The position numbers and the translations under genes were made by a program. Below the pieces are notes generated by a model, which saw nothing but the letters and a program-made list of their open reading frames with translations, was not told where the DNA came from and made no database searches. Shown here in pieces: positions 9,584 through 18,002 of a DNA stretch of 64,000 nucleotides. Source of the stretch: an uncultured Gammaproteobacteria bacterium (GTDB taxonomy: Bacteria; Pseudomonadota; Gammaproteobacteria; Arenicellales; JAANXG01); the NCBI GenBank assembly GCA_947258785.1, contig CAMYJT010000004.1:95719-159718 (forward strand), given 5' to 3'. The first letter of the stretch is position 1. Every line of letters begins with the position of its first letter.

Positions 9584-9601
9584 TAGTCATGGTTCAGTTA
9601 A
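9584..9601 (+). promoter_or_regulatory. possible Pho box upstream of phoU
   Basis: TAGTCAT-GGTT-CAGTTAA on the plus strand matches the half-site pattern more weakly than the pstS site. It lies 103 bp before phoU in the shared pstS/phoU intergenic region. Confidence 0.35.
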
Positions 9602-9703
9602 TTTGGCAATATGACCGACTAACTCGGTAATAGAATTGTCACAAAACCCTGGCAGCATCCCGTTATCCGAATCAAACTTGTTTCGATTTTTGAGTAGACG
9701 ACC

Positions 9704-10444
9704 ATGGATACCATCGACATCAGCCACCACACCTCTCAGCAATACAACGCCGAACTGGAGGAGGTTCGAAGCAAAGTGCTGGCCATGGGCGGGCTGGTCG
9801 AGAATCAGCTTGCCGACGCTTTAACCGGCATCCTCGAGGGAGACAGCGAAATCGGCGAGCGTGTCGCCACCGGGGATTACGAGATCAACGCGCTCGAGGT
9901 CGAAATCGACGAACAGTGCACCTGGATTCTGGCCCGGCGGCAGCCGGCGGCCAGCGATCTTCGCTTCATGTTAGCCGTGATCAAGACCATCACCGACCTC
10001 GAGCGTATGGGTGACGAGGCCGAGCGGATCGGGCGCATGGCGGTAAAGCTGGCTCAGCGCGACCGTCCGAAAGATCAGTACCGTGAGTTGCGGCACTTGG
10101 GCGAACTCGTCAAGCGGATGGTGCACGATGCCCTGAACGCCTTCGCACGAACCGACTTCGAGGCCGCCATCGAGACTCGCGATTACGACAATCAGATCGA
10201 CCGGGAATACGACAGCATCCTGCGCGAATTGATCACTTTCATGATGGAGGATCCGCGTCACATACCTCGCACCTTGGAGATCATGTGGTCGGTGCGCGCT
10301 CTGGAGCGCATCGGCGACCGCGCCAAGAATATCTGCGAGTACGTGGTGTATCTCGTGAAAGGCCGTGACGTCCGGCACACGAGCTGGGAGCAGGTCCAGA
10401 GCGAGCTGAGCACCGCTCACGACCTGTCGGTAGACGATGTCTAG
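9704..10444 (+). CDS. phoU: phosphate signalling protein PhoU
   Basis: A 246-residue all-helical protein made of two PhoU repeats (about 15-105 and 120-220). Conserved segments include [18 protein letters not shown] and [14 protein letters not shown] in the first repeat and [19 protein letters not shown] in the second; these acidic E/DxxxD motifs bind metal. PhoU restrains PhoR when phosphate is plentiful. Here phoU is divergent from pstS instead of ending the pst operon as in E. coli, so it may be controlled separately. Confidence 0.94.
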   Translation: MDTIDISHHTSQQYNAELEEVRSKVLAMGGLVENQLADALTGILEGDSEIGERVATGDYEINALEVEIDEQCTWILARRQPAASDLRFMLAVIKTITDLERMGDEAERIGRMAVKLAQRDRPKDQYRELRHLGELVKRMVHDALNAFARTDFEAAIETRDYDNQIDREYDSILRELITFMMEDPRHIPRTLEIMWSVRALERIGDRAKNICEYVVYLVKGRDVRHTSWEQVQSELSTAHDLSVDDV

Positions 10445-10612
10445 CGATATCCGGGTTGTTTATAAACCGGGGTTGGCGTTGCCACCCCCACCCCATGTAG
10501 TCCTTGAAACCCAATCTGTTTGCTCCTGCGAAGCGTTAAGCCCAACAACTTCTGCACCGTCGTCCCGGTTCGTTGCTGCGCGATGCGGGTTCGGTGTTGT
10601 TACACCAAGCTC
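10445..10612. other. phoU downstream region
   Basis: Non-coding. A small imperfect hairpin (10451-10470, CCGGGTT with AAACCGG) follows phoU without a T tract. The stretch from about 10530 shows faint similarity to the repeat end that begins at 10613. No gene is visible. Confidence 0.35.
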
Positions 10613-10870
10613 GCTAACCCGCATTTTGCGCCAGGGTGGCGAAAACAAGCGCTAACATTTTGTTTGGCCTAAGATATGCGATCAATGCTCGGGGTCACAC
10701 TTTGTGCCTGGGCGGGCGTCGATCCCGGCGCTGCTTCGGTCTCGAACGCCTGGACCTGCGCATCACTTAATGCATGGCTACGGCTGCTGTGCCGTTCGTT
10801 CCAGCGCGGCGTCTAGTCGCCCGGTCCCTTCGCCACCATCCGGGATCCTTGGTGCACTATGCGGGCTAAC
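10613..10870 (-). repeat. dispersed inverted-end repeat, copy A
   Basis: About 258 bp. The ends are imperfect inverted repeats (GCTAACCCGCATTTTGCGCC at left; the right end reads GGTGCACTATGCGGGCTAAC). Read on the minus strand it aligns by eye along its whole length with copy C at 24919-25188. The central hairpin is ACGGC-ACAGCA-GCCGT. The stop codon of the neighbouring DUF4412-like gene lies at the outer edge of this copy. Confidence 0.7.
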
Positions 10871-11670
10871 TATGGCGCCGGCAGCGGAATCTTGGCCTCC
10901 AGGTAATCAGCCGGCGGCTGCAGGGTCTCGCGGCCGACCTCGCCGGAGTCCGTCTTCAGCAACTGGATCGTGGCGTTGGTTTTCAGATCGACAAGCTTGA
11001 TCGGAATCCCTTGCACGAGACCGCCGCCCTGGCTGAGCAGGGGAGGCTGAAATCCGAGTGAGAATGCCCCCTGCCTGGCGAGGATATCCGCCACCCGCTG
11101 CATGGCCAAAACGGTCCCGAAGTCCGCCTGATCCATACCCAGGCCCGACGCGCTGGCGATGCAGAGCTCCTGCGTCTTTTTACCACCCTCCGTTACATCC
11201 ACACGGCGGCAGCTGTACTCCCCGACCGACTCGTTCCCATAGGGCAGATAGGTCTTGGCGGCGGCCGGTGCACCGGTACCGCTCATCATCGGCATCATCA
11301 TTCGGCCTTGTTGCATCATGGATCTATACTGGGGTGGGATATTGTCCATCTGTTGTTGCATCTGCGCCTCCATTCGCTTCATAGCGGCTTTGGTGCGTTC
11401 CGTCGCGTCTCGCATCCATGCCTCACTGACGACGGTGTACTGTTGCTGTCGATGGTTGATGAAGGTGAAGGCCGAGCGGGACTGATCGAACACCACTGAT
11501 ATCCGCCCAGGGTCCTCCTCGTCGCTGATGCCGATGCGCTGATCCTTGATCGTCAAGATCGAGGACGTCGGTTCGGTGTGTTGGTGTCGTTTGGTGAAGG
11601 TCAGCGTGGTGTCTGCGACGGTGGTGGTCGCGAGGACCAGTCCGAATGCGAAAAGCGAAATTCTTGTCAT
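10870..11670 (-). CDS. exported DUF4412-like protein, methionine-rich
   Basis: A 266-residue protein with an N-terminal signal peptide (cleavage near TTVAD). Its domain resembles DUF4412-type periplasmic proteins: a beta-rich start and a TFTFINHRQQQYTVV-like segment, followed by a Met/Gln-rich stretch (about residues 95-135, with MEAQMQQQMD and GRMMMPMMSG). One Cys pair (SVGEYSCRRV and KTQELCIA) could form a disulfide. Ribosome site AGGAA sits 9 bases upstream. The function is unknown. The next gene across the divergent promoter also encodes a Met-rich exported protein. The stop codon touches repeat copy A. Confidence 0.65.
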   Translation of the reverse strand: MTRISLFAFGLVLATTTVADTTLTFTKRHQHTEPTSSILTIKDQRIGISDEEDPGRISVVFDQSRSAFTFINHRQQQYTVVSEAWMRDATERTKAAMKRMEAQMQQQMDNIPPQYRSMMQQGRMMMPMMSGTGAPAAAKTYLPYGNESVGEYSCRRVDVTEGGKKTQELCIASASGLGMDQADFGTVLAMQRVADILARQGAFSLGFQPPLLSQGGGLVQGIPIKLVDLKTNATIQLLKTDSGEVGRETLQPPADYLEAKIPLPAP

Positions 11671-11879
11671 TGCGGCATTCCTGATGAGAGTACTGGGTCA
11701 AAGGGAGACAGTCCGCCCATGCTGGACGCCGCGACACTGACTGTGTCCGGGGGCGGCTATTCCTTTGGGGGTGTCGTGAAACCGGACGTCTTATCTCAAA
11801 AGTAAGGGTTGTACTCGGACGGATATTATATTAGTTTGTTCGAATATTCAAAAGTTCTAAAACGAAGGGGATGAAAACC

Positions 11880-12551
11880 ATGAAATTGATCAACAAGTCT
11901 ATCGTGTGGCTCGCTGCCAGCTGTATTGCACTTGCAGCATTGTCGCTGATTCCGGTACGGGCCGAAACCCCTACCGATCGTGAGCAGGCCATGGAGCACA
12001 AGTTCGAAAAGGCGGAGAAGTACTATGGAGAATGTAAGAATGTCTCGCAGGGGGACTTCGAGACGATCCGGCCATACTTGAAGGCCTTCACCGATGCTGA
12101 AGTGATGGCTGAGATGATGGCGGACCCGGCCAAGCTCGCCAAGCTGATGCAAGTCGTTAACGATCCGCGCACCATGCACGTTATGATGAAGTGCTCGACG
12201 GAACCGGTGATGTGGGATACATGGATGCGGGGGCTGAGCGATCCGGTCAAGCTGATGAATGCGGCCGCCCGTTTCTTCAACCCGATGGTGTATTTCAAGT
12301 GGGCGATGGCGCCGATGAACCCGCAGATGTATGCGCCGATGTTCTCCATGATGAATCCGCAGTACTACGTCAATTGGACGAACGCGATTATGAATCCGGC
12401 GTTTCACGATCCGATGACCGCGTTGATGAATCCGAACTGGTACACGCCCCGGCTGCAGTGGATGATGGACCCAAAGTCCTTCCAGCCCATGTTCAACGTG
12501 TTCGGTCTCGCCGATCCAGCTGGCGTTCCGCAGGCGGCGAAGCAGCAATAA
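11880..12551 (+). CDS. exported methionine-rich protein with 12-13-residue [D/E/N]-P tandem repeats
   Basis: A 223-residue protein with a signal peptide (cleavage near PVRA-ET). I do not recognise a named domain. From residue 82 to the end it is built of about ten units starting with an acidic residue or Asn plus Pro, at positions 82, 95, 108, 121, 134, 147, 159, 172, 184 and 197, a period of 12-13. Later units are rich in Met and aromatics (PMNPQMYAPMF, MMNPQYYVNWT, LMNPNWYTPRL). A short solenoid or a surface or metal-binding array is possible. Two Cys (about 52 and 105) may pair. The ATG at 11880 has AAGGGG 9 bases upstream; an ATG at 11871 sits too close to that site. Confidence 0.7.
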   Translation: MKLINKSIVWLAASCIALAALSLIPVRAETPTDREQAMEHKFEKAEKYYGECKNVSQGDFETIRPYLKAFTDAEVMAEMMADPAKLAKLMQVVNDPRTMHVMMKCSTEPVMWDTWMRGLSDPVKLMNAAARFFNPMVYFKWAMAPMNPQMYAPMFSMMNPQYYVNWTNAIMNPAFHDPMTALMNPNWYTPRLQWMMDPKSFQPMFNVFGLADPAGVPQAAKQQ

Positions 12552-12814
12552 GCGGTGTGACGGCCGACCCCGAGGTTGGCAACACACTTTCGCACCGCCC
12601 CCGTACAGCGCTGACTCGAGGGGACACATCGACCCGGGCCCCGGTGCCGAAGCGGCGGCAGGGGCCCGCGTATTCCGGTAAGCCGTATGAATACTCCGGC
12701 TATTGAATTTTTTGCCGGTCACCCTCAGCTTGCAAACCATAGATCGGACCGATAGTGTCTGGAGTTCCGCCATGCGCGGTTTTTGTTGACACAACGGGGT
12801 TTCAATAGTTCGAC
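12552..12814. other. intergenic region with strong hairpin
   Basis: Holds a long imperfect stem (CGGGCCCC at 12635-12642 with GGGGCCCG at 12661-12668, inner TGCCG/CGGCA) without a T tract, probably marking the 3' end of the preceding transcript. A TTGACA hexamer at 12786-12791 precedes the relA-like gene but has no good -10 partner. Confidence 0.4.
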
Positions 12815-15031
12815 ATGGTGCAGGCTTCTCTTCATCCCAGCTCGGTACTCGACCACCCTTCGGCCTCAATGCCGGATTGGTTGGAGGCCGTCGCCGCCGG
12901 GCGTAGCCCGGAGGAGGCTGGCGTTATCCGCCGCGCGGCAGAACTGGCGATGGATGCCCATCGCGGTCAGACCCGGATATCCGGTGAGCCATTTGTCGAT
13001 CACGCCTTCGCCGTAGCCGGCATTGTGCACGAGCTTCAGATGGACCACGAGACGGTTGCCGCTGCCTTGTTGCACGATGTGGTCGAGGACACCGAGGCGT
13101 CTCTTAAACAGGTGCGCGAACAATTCGGACCGTCCATAGCACATCTGGTTGATGGCGTAACCAAGATGGAGCTCATCCAGGGATTTAGCGAGCTGAATGG
13201 GCGAGGAGCTAGGGAAACGGTCAGGATCGAAAGCCTGCGGAAAATGCTGCTGGCCATGGTCGAGGATGTACGTGTGGTGCTGGTCAAACTGGCCGACCGT
13301 TTACACAACCTTCGTACTCTCAAAGCGTTACCCAGAGACCGTCAGATTGCCATCGCCCGGGAGACCTTAGATATTTTTGCTCCGCTCGCCAACCGGCTTG
13401 GTGTGTGGCAGCTCAAGTGGGAACTGGAGGACCTGGCTTTACGTTATCTCGAGCCGGAGGTGTACAAACAGATTGCGGAACAGCTGGCGGAGCGACGAGT
13501 CGACCGCGAAAAGTACATCGATCGGTTCATCTCGATTCTCGACGCGGATCTCCAGGGTGCAGAGGTACGCGCCGAAGTCTCGGGACGGCCCAAACACATC
13601 TTCAGCATCTGGAACAAGATGCGGCGCAAGGACCTTAGCTTCCAACATATCTCAGATATTCGTGGTGTACGTATCCTGGTTGATTCGGTCCGGGATTGTT
13701 ACGCTGCGCTGGGGGTTGTGCATACCCGATGGCCCTACATCGCCGGTGAGTTTGACGATTACATAACCACGCCAAAGGAAAACGACTATCAGTCCATCCA
13801 CACGGCGGTGATCGGTTCCGCGGGCAAGACTGTGGAGGTGCAGATCAGGACGCACGAAATGCACGAGAGCAATGAATTGGGGATCGCCGCCCATTGGCGC
13901 TATAAGGAAGGCGGAAGGGAAGATACCAGTCTCAACCGTAAAGTGGTTTGGTTGCGGCAGTTGCTGGAATGGAAAGACGAAGTCGCGGACGCCAATGAGT
14001 TCGTCGATCGAGTGAAATCCGAAGTGTTCGAGGACCGCGTCTATGTGTTTTCACCACGGGGCCGGGTGATCGATTTGCCTAAGGGGGCGACACCGGTCGA
14101 TTTTGCCTACGCCATACATTCCGAAGTCGGCCATCGGTGCCGGGGAGCAAAAGTCAATGGACGCATCGTGCCCTTGACATACGGCCTCCAGACCGGTGAG
14201 AAGGTCGAGGTGTTGACGGTCAAGCAGGGCAGGCCGAGCCGGGACTGGCTGAGTCCCCACTTGGGTTATGTGTGCACGCCGCGGGCCCGCTCTCGGATCC
14301 AGCGTTGGTTCAGACAGGAAAACTTCGAACACAACGTGACCGTCGGGCGGCAATTGCTTGAGCGCGAGTTTCAGCGCCTGGCGTTGACGGACGTCAATCT
14401 TGAAAAGCTCGCCCGCCGGCTCAAACTGCACCGCACGGATGAAATGTTCGCCAAGATCGCTGAGGGTGAGATGAAGCCGTCTCGTGCGGCGGCGGTTGCG
14501 CAACAATTGCTGTCTCGTGACCCCGCTAAAAACGTTGTTACAGCGCGGCCCGCACCGGTGGTGCACAAGCGCCGGACGGGTGGCGAATTCAGAATCGAAG
14601 GCGTCGGAAACCTGCTGACTCACATCGCCAATTGCTGTAATCCGCTGCCCGGAGATCAAATAATCGGGTACATCACTCAGGGCCGGGGTATCACGATACA
14701 CCGGAAGGATTGCCACAATGTCCTGAGGGCCCTGATGCAGGCGCGTCAGCGTTTGGTCGAGGTCGCGTGGGGAGAGGACAGCGGTCAGACCTACCCCATC
14801 GACATTATCGTCACCGCCTACGATCAACAGGGCCTGTTGCGCGATGTTTCCACGGTCCTGGCCGACGCCAAGATCAACGTCAGCGTAGTGACGACCAGCA
14901 CCGACAAGAACGACCACTTTGCACGAATGACGTTGACAGTTGAGGTGTCCGATATCGACAAACTCAGTCAGGTGCTATCGCGGCTCATGCAATTGCCAAA
15001 CGTAGTCGACGCTAGGCGCCGCATACAATAG
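12815..15031 (+). CDS. relA: RelA/SpoT-family (p)ppGpp enzyme with intact HD hydrolase site
   Basis: A 738-residue long Rel protein: HD hydrolase domain (about 40-190), synthetase (about 235-350), TGS (about 405-470), helical linker and ACT (about 660-738). The synthetase has the acidic EFDD motif (312-315) followed by YITTPKENDYQSIHT, which marks RelA-type enzymes. Unusually for RelA, all hydrolase residues known from Rel enzymes are present: Arg54, His63, His87-Asp88, Glu91-Asp92, Asp161, Asn165. So it may both make and degrade (p)ppGpp, or keep a relict site. SpoT is not in the window. The gene symbol is by family resemblance. Confidence 0.88.
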   Translation: MVQASLHPSSVLDHPSASMPDWLEAVAAGRSPEEAGVIRRAAELAMDAHRGQTRISGEPFVDHAFAVAGIVHELQMDHETVAAALLHDVVEDTEASLKQVREQFGPSIAHLVDGVTKMELIQGFSELNGRGARETVRIESLRKMLLAMVEDVRVVLVKLADRLHNLRTLKALPRDRQIAIARETLDIFAPLANRLGVWQLKWELEDLALRYLEPEVYKQIAEQLAERRVDREKYIDRFISILDADLQGAEVRAEVSGRPKHIFSIWNKMRRKDLSFQHISDIRGVRILVDSVRDCYAALGVVHTRWPYIAGEFDDYITTPKENDYQSIHTAVIGSAGKTVEVQIRTHEMHESNELGIAAHWRYKEGGREDTSLNRKVVWLRQLLEWKDEVADANEFVDRVKSEVFEDRVYVFSPRGRVIDLPKGATPVDFAYAIHSEVGHRCRGAKVNGRIVPLTYGLQTGEKVEVLTVKQGRPSRDWLSPHLGYVCTPRARSRIQRWFRQENFEHNVTVGRQLLEREFQRLALTDVNLEKLARRLKLHRTDEMFAKIAEGEMKPSRAAAVAQQLLSRDPAKNVVTARPAPVVHKRRTGGEFRIEGVGNLLTHIANCCNPLPGDQIIGYITQGRGITIHRKDCHNVLRALMQARQRLVEVAWGEDSGQTYPIDIIVTAYDQQGLLRDVSTVLADAKINVSVVTTSTDKNDHFARMTLTVEVSDIDKLSQVLSRLMQLPNVVDARRRIQ

Positions 15032-15250
15032 CCCGTACAAAGCATAGGGGTCCGGGTTTGTTCTTCGACTCCGAGTCGTGGTTCAAGAGCGATCCTGGTC
15101 ACTAATCTTAGGCTGTGCATTCCGGTGCAGGCGAGTTCGAGTTGCTGTTCTTGTGCGCTGCAATTCAGTGCCATGCTTCCGCACAGCGTGGCGCTGGGTC
15201 CATTCGGACGCTGTGTTATGATGTCTGTGGTCCCATTGCAAACTGTCTGT

Positions 15251-16531
15251 ATGAGCAGCGTTGAGAACCAGCGCAAACCCGACGCACGAGCTCGACCCAC
15301 GGCCAACTATGAGTCGGTACGCCGAACCACCGAGCGCTTGTGCGAAGATCTGTCGCCGGAAGACTGCGTGCCACAGTCCATGCTGTACGCGAGTCCGGTC
15401 AAGTGGCATATCGCGCATGTGACCTGGTTCTTCGAAACCTTTGTGCTGGAGACTAAACTCCCCGGATATCAGCCGTTCCACCCGCAATACCGCATACTGT
15501 TCAATTCCTACTACAACACCGTCGGGGCGCAGCATCCACGTCCACTACGGGGCCTGCTCACCCGCCCATCTCTGACGACCGTTTTCGATTACCGGCGTCA
15601 TGTCGATGATCACATGATGACGCTGATCGAGGGTGGTGTGGACGAAGACACTGCCGATGTCATCGAGTTGGGATTACATCATGAACAACAACATCAGGAG
15701 CTGTTGCTGATGGATGTCAAACACCTGTTCTACGCCAACCCAATGCGGCCGGCCTATCGGCGTGGGAAGCCGCAGCGCCCGTCGAGGGAGCCCGGGGCAT
15801 TGAAGTGGCTGGACTATGAAGGCGGAGTCGCCGACATCGGTGCCGGGTGCCGTGGGTTCGCGTTTGACAACGAACGGCCGCGCCACTCCGTGCTCATCGA
15901 TGGGTTTGCCCTAGCCAACCGCCCGATTTTGAATGGTGAGTTTCGACATTTTATCGATGATGATGGATACCGGAGACCCGAGTTGTGGTTGTCGGACGGT
16001 TGGGACCGCATTCGGGACGAACAGTGGTCTGCGCCGCTTTACTGGGAACAGAGCGACGGCGAGTGGCAGGTGTTCACTTTGTGCGGGATGCAGCGGCTCG
16101 ATGACGCGCGTCCTCTGGTGCACTGCAGTTACTACGAGGCCGACGCCTATGCCCGCTGGGCGGGCGCCCGGTTGCCGACCGAAGCCGAATGGGAGCGCGC
16201 AGCCGCGGACGTCCCGATCGAGGGGAACTTCTTGGAAGATGAGGAGTTTGCGCCGAATTCAGTTGAGGCGGTGGCGACGGGTAGGCCCCGGCAGTTGTTT
16301 GGGGACGTCTGGGAGTGGACACAAAGCCCGTATACGCCGTACCCGGGATACCTGCCGGTGGCCGGCGCGCTGGGCGAATACAACGGAAAATTCATGTGCA
16401 ACCAAATGGTCCTGCGTGGTGGCGCGTGCGTTTCACCGCGTTTACATGTCCGAAAAACCTACCGCAACTTTTTTCCACCCGAGCTACGTTGGCAGTTTGG
16501 AGGATTTCGCCTGGCGCGGGACCTGGGGTGA
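15251..16531 (+). CDS. egtB: EgtB-type sulfoxide synthase (ergothioneine pathway)
   Basis: A 426-residue two-domain protein. The N-terminal DinB-like domain supplies the iron-binding His triad: His53 in KWHIAHVTWF and His144/His148 in LHHEQQHQE. The C-terminal formylglycine-generating-enzyme (sulfatase-modifying) fold has RLPTEAEWERAA, DVWEWTQSPY and the final FRLARDLG. EgtB joins hercynine to cysteine or gamma-glutamylcysteine through an O2-dependent C-S bond. No egtD methyltransferase follows, unlike many egtB operons. The ATG at 15251 is preferred because an upstream in-frame start adds Cys-rich sequence with no match. The stop overlaps a small GTG ORF. Confidence 0.85.
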   Translation: MSSVENQRKPDARARPTANYESVRRTTERLCEDLSPEDCVPQSMLYASPVKWHIAHVTWFFETFVLETKLPGYQPFHPQYRILFNSYYNTVGAQHPRPLRGLLTRPSLTTVFDYRRHVDDHMMTLIEGGVDEDTADVIELGLHHEQQHQELLLMDVKHLFYANPMRPAYRRGKPQRPSREPGALKWLDYEGGVADIGAGCRGFAFDNERPRHSVLIDGFALANRPILNGEFRHFIDDDGYRRPELWLSDGWDRIRDEQWSAPLYWEQSDGEWQVFTLCGMQRLDDARPLVHCSYYEADAYARWAGARLPTEAEWERAAADVPIEGNFLEDEEFAPNSVEAVATGRPRQLFGDVWEWTQSPYTPYPGYLPVAGALGEYNGKFMCNQMVLRGGACVSPRLHVRKTYRNFFPPELRWQFGGFRLARDLG

Positions 16532-16680
16532 ACCGGGAGATCGATGTGATCCTGGACTTCTGGTTCGGTGCGGCCGGTATTGACCGTAACACCATACTCC
16601 GGCGTCCGTCGATTACGGTGGAGGAGGCCTATTTGGAGAGTATCGGCAGGACCTACGGTCGAACCGCCGAAGTGCCATGA
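16528..16680 (+). CDS. 50-residue ORF coupled to egtB and argE
   Basis: A GTG-started frame that overlaps the egtB stop (GTGA, 16528-16531) and whose TGA overlaps the argE ATG (ATGA, 16677-16680). Both junctions are the classic 4-base coupling arrangement. The peptide begins VNREIDVILDFWFGAAG; LDFWFG recalls the first residues of DUF924 proteins, but the rest does not continue in a way I recognise, and at 50 residues it would be a remnant. It may be a real small protein, a DUF924 relic, or a translational bridge between the two genes. Confidence 0.45.
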   Translation: MNREIDVILDFWFGAAGIDRNTILRRPSITVEEAYLESIGRTYGRTAEVP

Positions 16681-17870
16681 TACGCTCATCCGGTGATACC
16701 CCGGAGTTGGTTGGTACGATTGGTGGAAGCGATCTGTTCAAGTCGCTCATTGCCTTCGATACCACGAGTTATCGTTCGAACTTGGCGCTGATCGACTACG
16801 TGCGGGACTACCTGTCACAGTACGGCGTCAAATCGAAATTGTTCTTCAGCGATGAGCGAAACAAGGCCAACCTCTACGCCACCATAGGCCCGGACGACCG
16901 GCCGGGCATTGTATTATCCGGCCACACCGATGTGGTACCGGTGACTGGGCAGGACTGGCAATATGATCCGTGGCGGGCGACCGAAAGCAACAGCCGGATT
17001 TACGGGCGCGGTGTCTGCGACATGAAGGGATTTATCTCGGTGGTGTTGTCCCGCGTGCCGGCCATGGCTGCTGCGGAATTGCAGCGGCCGATTCATATCG
17101 CGCTGTCCTACGACGAGGAGATAGGTTGTGTCGGTGTGCGCTCGCTGCTCGCCTACCTGGCCACCCTCGATGTCAAGCCGGCGGCATGCATCGTCGGTGA
17201 ACCTACAAATATGCAGATCGTCAGTGGCCACAAAGGCAAGCTCAGTGTGCACTGCCAGGTCCGAGGATACGCCTGTCACTCGGCGCTGGCGCCGCGCGGG
17301 GTCAATGCGGTGGAGGCGGCCGCGAAACTGGTGGCGTTTTTGAGCGAGATGGCCGAGCGTTGCAGATCCGAGGGGCCGATCGACCATGGTTTCGACGTCC
17401 CGTATACGACGATCCATACCGGGCTGATTCGTGGGGGGACCGTGCTAAATATTGTGCCCGGTGAATGTGAGTTCGAGTTCGAGTTTCGACACCTGCCCGC
17501 GGACGATCCGGACGATCGTTACTCGGCGGTAAAGGCGTTCGCACGGAGCTGCTTGGAACCTGCCATGCAGGCTGTGCGTCCTGAGACCGGGTTTGTCTTT
17601 GCACAGAGATCTCGGTTCGCAGGACTCGATACGGATCCGGGTGCCGAGATTATCGCCTTGCTCAAGCGACTCACCGGCGAGCGGCGGGTGGGTAAGGTGG
17701 GTTTTGGTACCGAAGGTGGAGAATTCGACGCCATCGGTATTCCGGCCGTGGTGTGTGGACCGGGATCGATCCAGCAGGCCCACCGACCCGATGAGTTTGT
17801 GACTTTGGAGCAGCTGGAGCGCTGTGAAATCCTTATCGATCGCTTGGTCGAAGAGCTTTCAAACGCGTAG
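16677..17870 (+). CDS. argE: acetylornithine deacetylase
   Basis: A 397-residue M20-family metallopeptidase fold, cytoplasmic, removing acetyl from N-acetylornithine in arginine synthesis. Metal and catalytic motifs appear in order: SGHTDVVPV (His, Asp), GRGVCDMKGF (bridging Asp), SYDEEIGCVG (catalytic Glu), GEPTNM (metal ligand Glu), and GPGSIQQAHRPDEFV (His). TEGGEFDAIGIP agrees with ArgE rather than DapE. The ATG overlaps the stop of the preceding small ORF. A terminator-like hairpin follows at 17891. Confidence 0.88.
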   Translation: MIRSSGDTPELVGTIGGSDLFKSLIAFDTTSYRSNLALIDYVRDYLSQYGVKSKLFFSDERNKANLYATIGPDDRPGIVLSGHTDVVPVTGQDWQYDPWRATESNSRIYGRGVCDMKGFISVVLSRVPAMAAAELQRPIHIALSYDEEIGCVGVRSLLAYLATLDVKPAACIVGEPTNMQIVSGHKGKLSVHCQVRGYACHSALAPRGVNAVEAAAKLVAFLSEMAERCRSEGPIDHGFDVPYTTIHTGLIRGGTVLNIVPGECEFEFEFRHLPADDPDDRYSAVKAFARSCLEPAMQAVRPETGFVFAQRSRFAGLDTDPGAEIIALLKRLTGERRVGKVGFGTEGGEFDAIGIPAVVCGPGSIQQAHRPDEFVTLEQLERCEILIDRLVEELSNA

Positions 17871-17890
17871 TCTCCCAAGGGTTGAGGTGG

Positions 17891-17920
17891 ACCCAATAGC
17901 GTTGGTTTATTAGGGTTTTT
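17891..17920 (+). terminator. probable rho-independent terminator after argE
   Basis: Stem ACCCAATA (17891-17898) with TATTAGGGT (17908-17916, one bulged A), 9-base loop, followed by TTTTT. Confidence 0.5.
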
Positions 17921-18002
17921 CCGGTAAACTTCCGCGCCGTTTTTTATGCACCCCAACCCGGTACACGCCACGCACACATCATCCACACAGGGGGAGGAAA
18001 CA

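Noticed and set aside
12786-12814. TTGACA as a sigma70 promoter for the relA-like gene
   Set aside because: At 17-bp spacing the -10 position reads TTCGAC and the start codon follows at once, leaving no 5' leader.
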